Below, one piece after another: positions 60,069 through 64,000 of a DNA stretch of 64,000 nt. The stretch comes from Buchnera aphidicola (Cinara kochiana kochiana) (lineage in GTDB: Bacteria > Pseudomonadota > Gammaproteobacteria > Enterobacterales > Enterobacteriaceae). The notes below the pieces were generated by a model that saw only the letters and a list, made by a program, of their open reading frames with translations, was not told the origin of the DNA and did not search any database. The position numbers and the translations under genes were made by a program. Positions within the stretch are counted from its first letter, which is position 1. Every line of letters begins with the position of its first letter. The DNA lies in assembly GCF_900698905.1 (NCBI RefSeq), contig NZ_LR217707.1, forward strand, positions 62,001 to 126,000, written 5' to 3'.

Positions 60069-61007
60069 ATGAAAAATAAATTTTTTTTTTCTATTAGTTT
60101 TTTGATTATAACTATATTTAGCGCTAGTTTTTTGAGTATAGTAGAGAGAAAGATATTGGGTTTATTACAAAATCGATATGGCCCAAATAGGGTTGGATGG
60201 GGTGGTTGTATGCAGGTACTAGCTGATGGTATTAAGCTTCTTTTTAAAGAAGACTGGATTCCCCCTTTTTGTGATAAATTTTTGTTTATTTTAGCGCCTA
60301 TAATTTCTTTTATCTCTTTTTTGTGTGTTTTATCAAGTATTCCTATTACTTATGATTATATTATTATTAGTTTAGATATTGGATTATTATTTTTTTTTAT
60401 GATGTCATCTATATCAGTATATGGAGTTTTATTAGCTGGTTGGTCTAGTAATAATAAATATGCTTTATTAGGATCAATTAGAGCAGTAGCGCAAATGTTA
60501 AGTTATGAGGTTTTTTTAGGTCTTTCTGCTTTAGGAACTGTGATGCAATGTGGATCTTTTAACTTAATAGATATTATTTATTCACAACAAAGAATATGGA
60601 ATGTTATTCCACAATTTTTTGGTTTTATTATGTTTTTTATAGCATGTATTGCAGTTTGTCACAGACATCCTTTTGACCAACCAGAATCAGAACAAGAATT
60701 AGCTGATGGTTATCATATTGAATATTCTGGTATGAAGTTTGGAATGTTTTTTATTGGAGAATATATTTCTATTATGACTGTTTCTGCTTTGATAGTTTGT
60801 TTATTTTTTGGAGGATGGCTTGGTCCTTGGTTTCCACCAATAATATGGTTTTTATTAAAATTTTTTTTGTTTATTTTTTTATTTATTTTAATAAGAGCAT
60901 CTTTACCAAGACCTAGGTACGATCATGTTATGTTATTTGCGTGGAAATTTTTTTTTCCATTATCATTATTGAATTTAATTTATACATCTTTAAAAATTTT
61001 ATTATAA
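60069..61007 (+). CDS. nuoH: NADH-quinone oxidoreductase subunit H
   Basis: Membrane subunit forming much of the quinone chamber. It has 312 residues (E. coli 325) and about eight hydrophobic helices. The conserved cytoplasmic loops [21 protein letters not shown] (residues 23 on), [13 protein letters not shown] and [22 protein letters not shown] are almost identical to E. coli, and [10 protein letters not shown] lies near the end. It is in operon between nuoG and nuoI. Confidence 0.96.
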   Translation: MKNKFFFSISFLIITIFSASFLSIVERKILGLLQNRYGPNRVGWGGCMQVLADGIKLLFKEDWIPPFCDKFLFILAPIISFISFLCVLSSIPITYDYIIISLDIGLLFFFMMSSISVYGVLLAGWSSNNKYALLGSIRAVAQMLSYEVFLGLSALGTVMQCGSFNLIDIIYSQQRIWNVIPQFFGFIMFFIACIAVCHRHPFDQPESEQELADGYHIEYSGMKFGMFFIGEYISIMTVSALIVCLFFGGWLGPWFPPIIWFLLKFFLFIFLFILIRASLPRPRYDHVMLFAWKFFFPLSLLNLIYTSLKILL

Positions 61008-61026
61008 TTTCGAGGTTTGATAATGT

Positions 61027-61572
61027 ATGAATATAAAAAATATTTTTTTAAATTTTTTTAGCTATATTCGTAGTATATTTTTGATATTTACTAATATTTT
61101 TGCAGCACGTGAAACACGATTGTATCCAGAACAACCATTAAATTTATCATTACGATATAGAGGTCGTATTATTTTAACTCGAGATCCCGATGGTTTAGAA
61201 CGATGTGTTGCTTGCAATTTATGTTCTGCTGTGTGTCCTGTTAACTGTATTTCATTAAAAAAGTCAGAAGATATAGATGGTCGTTGGTATGCTAAATTTT
61301 TTAGAATAAATTTTTCGCGTTGTATTTTTTGCGGTTTATGTGAAGAAGCTTGTCCTACTGCAGCGATTCAATTAATTCCGGATATAGAATTAAGTGAATT
61401 TAATCGAAAAAAATTAATTTATGAAAAAAAGGATTTACTGATTTCGGGGCCTGGAAAATTTCCAAAATATAATTTTTATTCTATTTCAGGTGTAAAAAAT
61501 AATAATAAATCACATAATGCTACTTCAAAAAAGATACTAAACTGTGTTGATGTGACATCTTTATTGCCGTAG
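61027..61572 (+). CDS. nuoI: NADH-quinone oxidoreductase subunit I
   Basis: Ferredoxin-like subunit with two 4Fe-4S clusters (N6a, N6b). It has 181 residues (E. coli 180). The ligands are [15 protein letters not shown] and [12 protein letters not shown], and [11 protein letters not shown] and [13 protein letters not shown] are conserved. I take ATG 61027; an ATG four bases earlier is out of frame. GAGG lies about 11 nt upstream. The last ~25 residues are poorly conserved, except the ending VTSLLP. Confidence 0.97.
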   Translation: MNIKNIFLNFFSYIRSIFLIFTNIFAARETRLYPEQPLNLSLRYRGRIILTRDPDGLERCVACNLCSAVCPVNCISLKKSEDIDGRWYAKFFRINFSRCIFCGLCEEACPTAAIQLIPDIELSEFNRKKLIYEKKDLLISGPGKFPKYNFYSISGVKNNNKSHNATSKKILNCVDVTSLLP

Positions 61573-61582
61573 GGATAATTTT

Positions 61583-62065
61583 ATGATTTTTGTATTTTAT
61601 TTATTTAGTTTGCTATCTGTTATTTTTTCTTTATTAATAGTGATAAGTCGTAATTCAGTTTATTCTTTATTGTATTTGATTTCTCTGATATGTTCTATTT
61701 CTGGTATTTTTTTTACTTTAGGGATGATTTTTATAGGAGCGTTAGAAGTAATTATTTATGCTGGAGCTATTATGGTTTTATTTGTTTTTTCGGTAATGTT
61801 AATAAATAATAATTTATTTCAAAAATGTAATCGATTAAATCGATCGATAAATTTTTATGAAATTTTATCTTTTATATGTTTAATTGTAATTTTATTAATT
61901 TTATCTATCCAATTTATTAAAGAAAAAAATAAAATTTTAATTTTTAATGATATAGCAATGAAACAAATCAGTATGTGTTTATTTAATAAATACGGATTTT
62001 TGGTAGAATTTACATCTTTATTGTTATTATCTGCATTACTTGTAGTATGTATACTTTTTAAGTAA
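61583..62065 (+). CDS. nuoJ: NADH-quinone oxidoreductase subunit J
   Basis: Membrane-arm subunit. It has 160 residues (E. coli 184), shorter at the C-terminus. Five hydrophobic segments are seen; the third carries the family motif GALEVIIYAGAIMVLFVF. It begins 10 bp after nuoI. Identity outside that helix is low, but the order and motif make the call firm. Confidence 0.93.
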   Translation: MIFVFYLFSLLSVIFSLLIVISRNSVYSLLYLISLICSISGIFFTLGMIFIGALEVIIYAGAIMVLFVFSVMLINNNLFQKCNRLNRSINFYEILSFICLIVILLILSIQFIKEKNKILIFNDIAMKQISMCLFNKYGFLVEFTSLLLLSALLVVCILFK

Positions 62066-62108
62066 TAAGATTTATTTTTGTGTTTTTATAAGGATAAAAT
62101 ATAAGACT

Positions 62109-62411
62109 ATGTTGCTATTAAATCACGGAATTATTGTATCGATTATAATATTTATAATCGGTTTAATGTCTTTATTAAGAAATAAAAATTTAATATTTAC
62201 ATTAATTAGTTTAGAAATACTTACTAACGCAATTGCTTTAGCGATAGTATTAGTAGGGCATTATTGGAATCAAACCGATGGTCAAATTATGTATGTATTT
62301 ATTATCACTACAGCAGCAGCGGAAGTTAGTATAATGTTAGCTTTTTTTTTAAAAATATATAAACAGTATAATACGTTAGATATATTTCAGTTAAGCGAGA
62401 TTGATAAATGA
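62109..62411 (+). CDS. nuoK: NADH-quinone oxidoreductase subunit K
   Basis: MrpC-like membrane subunit of 100 residues, the E. coli length. It has three helices, with the conserved membrane glutamates in LISLEILTNA and TAAAEVSIML. Its stop overlaps the nuoL start (ATGA), the usual arrangement. Confidence 0.96.
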   Translation: MLLLNHGIIVSIIIFIIGLMSLLRNKNLIFTLISLEILTNAIALAIVLVGHYWNQTDGQIMYVFIITTAAAEVSIMLAFFLKIYKQYNTLDIFQLSEIDK

Positions 62412-64000
62412 ATTTAATTTACTATGTAGTTATATTTCCATTATTAAGTTGTTTATTATTGGTATGTTTGCAAAAATTTTTGTCAAAAAATAATGTTGCA
62501 TTGATTAGTATTTCTTCAGTTTTTGTATCTTTATTATTTTTATTATATGTAATATATGATTATTATCATAAAATTAATATATCGAAAATTTTTTTTGTAC
62601 CAATGTTGCATTGGATAACTGTAAATAATTACAATATTGAATGGAATTTTTTAATAGATTTTTTTTCTTTATCTATGTTAGCAATGGTTTTATTAATTAG
62701 TATATGTGTATATTTATTTTCTTTTTGGTATATGCGAGATTCAGTTGTATATACGAAATATTTCATATATATGAATTTATTTATTTTGTGTATGATAATT
62801 TTTATATTGACAAGTAACTTAATTACTATGTTTTGTGCTTGGGAAATAGTTGGAGTTTGTTCATATTTATTAATTGGTTTTTATTTTAATAATGAACGAA
62901 ATGGATATGCTGCTATTAAGTCATTTTTAATGACTCGATTTGGTGATGTGTTTTTTTTAATTTCTATTTTTTTAATTTTTTTAAAATTTAATACAGTAGA
63001 TTTTTTAACGTTACAGAATTCTATTGATAAAATTATTTTTTTAAATAACAGTACAAATTACTTATCTATAATAACTTTTTTATTAATTATTGCAGCTATA
63101 GGAAAATCAGCGCAAGTACCTTTACATACATGGTTAATAGGGGCCATGGTTGGTCCAACACCGGCTTCTGCTTTAATTCATTCAGCTACTATGGTGACTA
63201 TGGGTGTTTATTTAATATTGCGGACATATGTATTATTTATATTTAATACTTATGCCATGAGTTTGTTAGCTATAATTGGTTGTATAACTATTATAATATC
63301 TAGTATTTCGGCTATTTTTGAGAATAATATTAAATGTATTTTAGCTTATTCCACTATGAGTCAAATTGGTTATATGTTTTTAGCGTTAGGATCTAATAAT
63401 ATTAAGGGTGCATTTTTTCATTTGATCTGTCATGCTTTTTTTAAATCTATATTGTTTTTGTCAGCTGGGTCTATTATAAAATGTGTAAATAATGAACAAA
63501 ATATTAGTAAAATGGGCAGTTTGTATAAAAAAATTCCTTTTGTTTATATAACTTTTTTAATAGGAAGTTTTTCTTTAGTATCGTTACCGTTTCTTACTTC
63601 TAGTTTTTATAGTAAAAGTAATATACTATTTAATATTTTATACCATAAAAATAATTTTTTATTAATATTTAGTTTAATAGGAATATTTTTAACTTCGATA
63701 TATGTATTTCGGATGGTATTTTTAGTATTTCACGGATCGCATAAATCTAATTTTGTATTTGTTAAGAAAAATTTTTTTCATAATATATCATTATTTGTTT
63801 TATGTATTGGTTGTACTCCAATTACATGGAATTTCATGTCATATATATGGAATCAATTACATTATGAATCTTTTATTATATTGTCGAATTTTGTTTATGT
63901 AGAATATTTGTCTAGTATTTTATCAGTATTTGGTTTTATTATAGTATATTTTATATATATAAAGAAAAATTTTTTAATAAAAAATTTTTCTTTAAATAAA
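62408..64000 (+). CDS. nuoL: NADH-quinone oxidoreductase subunit L (3' end beyond the window)
   Basis: Distal antiporter-like proton-pumping subunit. ATG 62408 overlaps the nuoK stop by 4 bp, and the frame stays open to the last base, giving 531 codons so far (E. coli 613 residues). Seen are FCAWEIVGVCSYLLIGFY, GKSAQVPLHTWL, MVGPTPASALIHSATMVT and LAYSTMSQIGYMFLALG, with the conserved ion-path Glu, Lys and His residues. About 80 C-terminal residues, including the long lateral helix, should lie beyond the window; the protein is partial only because the window ends. Confidence 0.95.
   Translation, partial: MNLIYYVVIFPLLSCLLLVCLQKFLSKNNVALISISSVFVSLLFLLYVIYDYYHKINISKIFFVPMLHWITVNNYNIEWNFLIDFFSLSMLAMVLLISICVYLFSFWYMRDSVVYTKYFIYMNLFILCMIIFILTSNLITMFCAWEIVGVCSYLLIGFYFNNERNGYAAIKSFLMTRFGDVFFLISIFLIFLKFNTVDFLTLQNSIDKIIFLNNSTNYLSIITFLLIIAAIGKSAQVPLHTWLIGAMVGPTPASALIHSATMVTMGVYLILRTYVLFIFNTYAMSLLAIIGCITIIISSISAIFENNIKCILAYSTMSQIGYMFLALGSNNIKGAFFHLICHAFFKSILFLSAGSIIKCVNNEQNISKMGSLYKKIPFVYITFLIGSFSLVSLPFLTSSFYSKSNILFNILYHKNNFLLIFSLIGIFLTSIYVFRMVFLVFHGSHKSNFVFVKKNFFHNISLFVLCIGCTPITWNFMSYIWNQLHYESFIILSNFVYVEYLSSILSVFGFIIVYFIYIKKNFLIKNFSLNK

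Noticed and set aside
1-64000. CRISPR arrays, insertion sequences, phage genes, toxin-antitoxin or defence systems.
   Set aside because: None seen on either strand; the window is conserved core genes in enterobacterial order.

Overview
The window is a stretch of the chromosome of a highly reduced, very AT-rich gammaproteobacterial endosymbiont, almost certainly Buchnera aphidicola, the aphid nutritional symbiont. Nearly every protein aligns end to end with an Enterobacterales orthologue but is rich in Lys, Ile and Asn. Intergenic DNA is almost pure A/T. The order talA-tkt, his operon-gnd-metG, aroH-thrS-infC-rpmI-rplT-pheST-ihfA, carAB-dapB-ileS and dnaKJ-nuo is what I would expect of Buchnera. 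I cannot name the aphid host from sequence alone.

Layout. 0.1-9.1 kb: fabB, talA, tkt, dapE, dapA(-), aroC(-), smrB. 9.6-16.7 kb: complete histidine operon hisGDCBHAFI with overlapping or abutting genes. 16.7-24.1 kb: gnd, metG, tilS(-), tRNA-Val(GAC)(-), nth, tyrS, sufA(-). 24.7-32.8 kb: aroH, thrS, infC, rpmI, rplT, pheS, pheT, ihfA. 33.1-39.3 kb: glyS(-), glyQ(-), nfo, rplY, ksgA. 39.6-47.9 kb: carB(-), carA(-), dapB(-), ileS(-). 48.4-51.9 kb: rpsT, then dnaJ(-) and dnaK(-). 52.3 kb to the end: the NADH dehydrogenase I operon nuoABCEFGHIJKL, with nuoL cut by the window edge.

Biology. The biosynthetic genes serve amino acid supply to the host: histidine (all enzymes), lysine/diaminopimelate (dapA, dapB, dapE), aromatic amino acids (aroH, aroC, with tal/tkt/gnd supplying erythrose-4-P and NADPH) and arginine/pyrimidines (carAB). 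The rest is core information processing (five aminoacyl-tRNA synthetases plus MetG, ribosomal proteins, IF3, TilS, KsgA), minimal DNA repair (nth, nfo), chaperones and respiration.

No mobile element, CRISPR, defence system or novel operon is visible. The points worth a second look are signs of reductive evolution and retained regulation. They are a nuoC 5' end whose natural ATG is out of frame across an A7T10 tract, ThrRS and PheRS editing sites with every or most key residues lost, A12/A13 tracts inside tilS and ileS, an AUU start for infC, a near-perfect sigma-32 promoter before dnaK, hairpins at convergent gene ends that overlap stop codons, and an orphan GC-rich hairpin in a 743-bp gap between rplY and ksgA. 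Several start codons were moved from the longest ORF to match family length and Shine-Dalgarno (SD) position.
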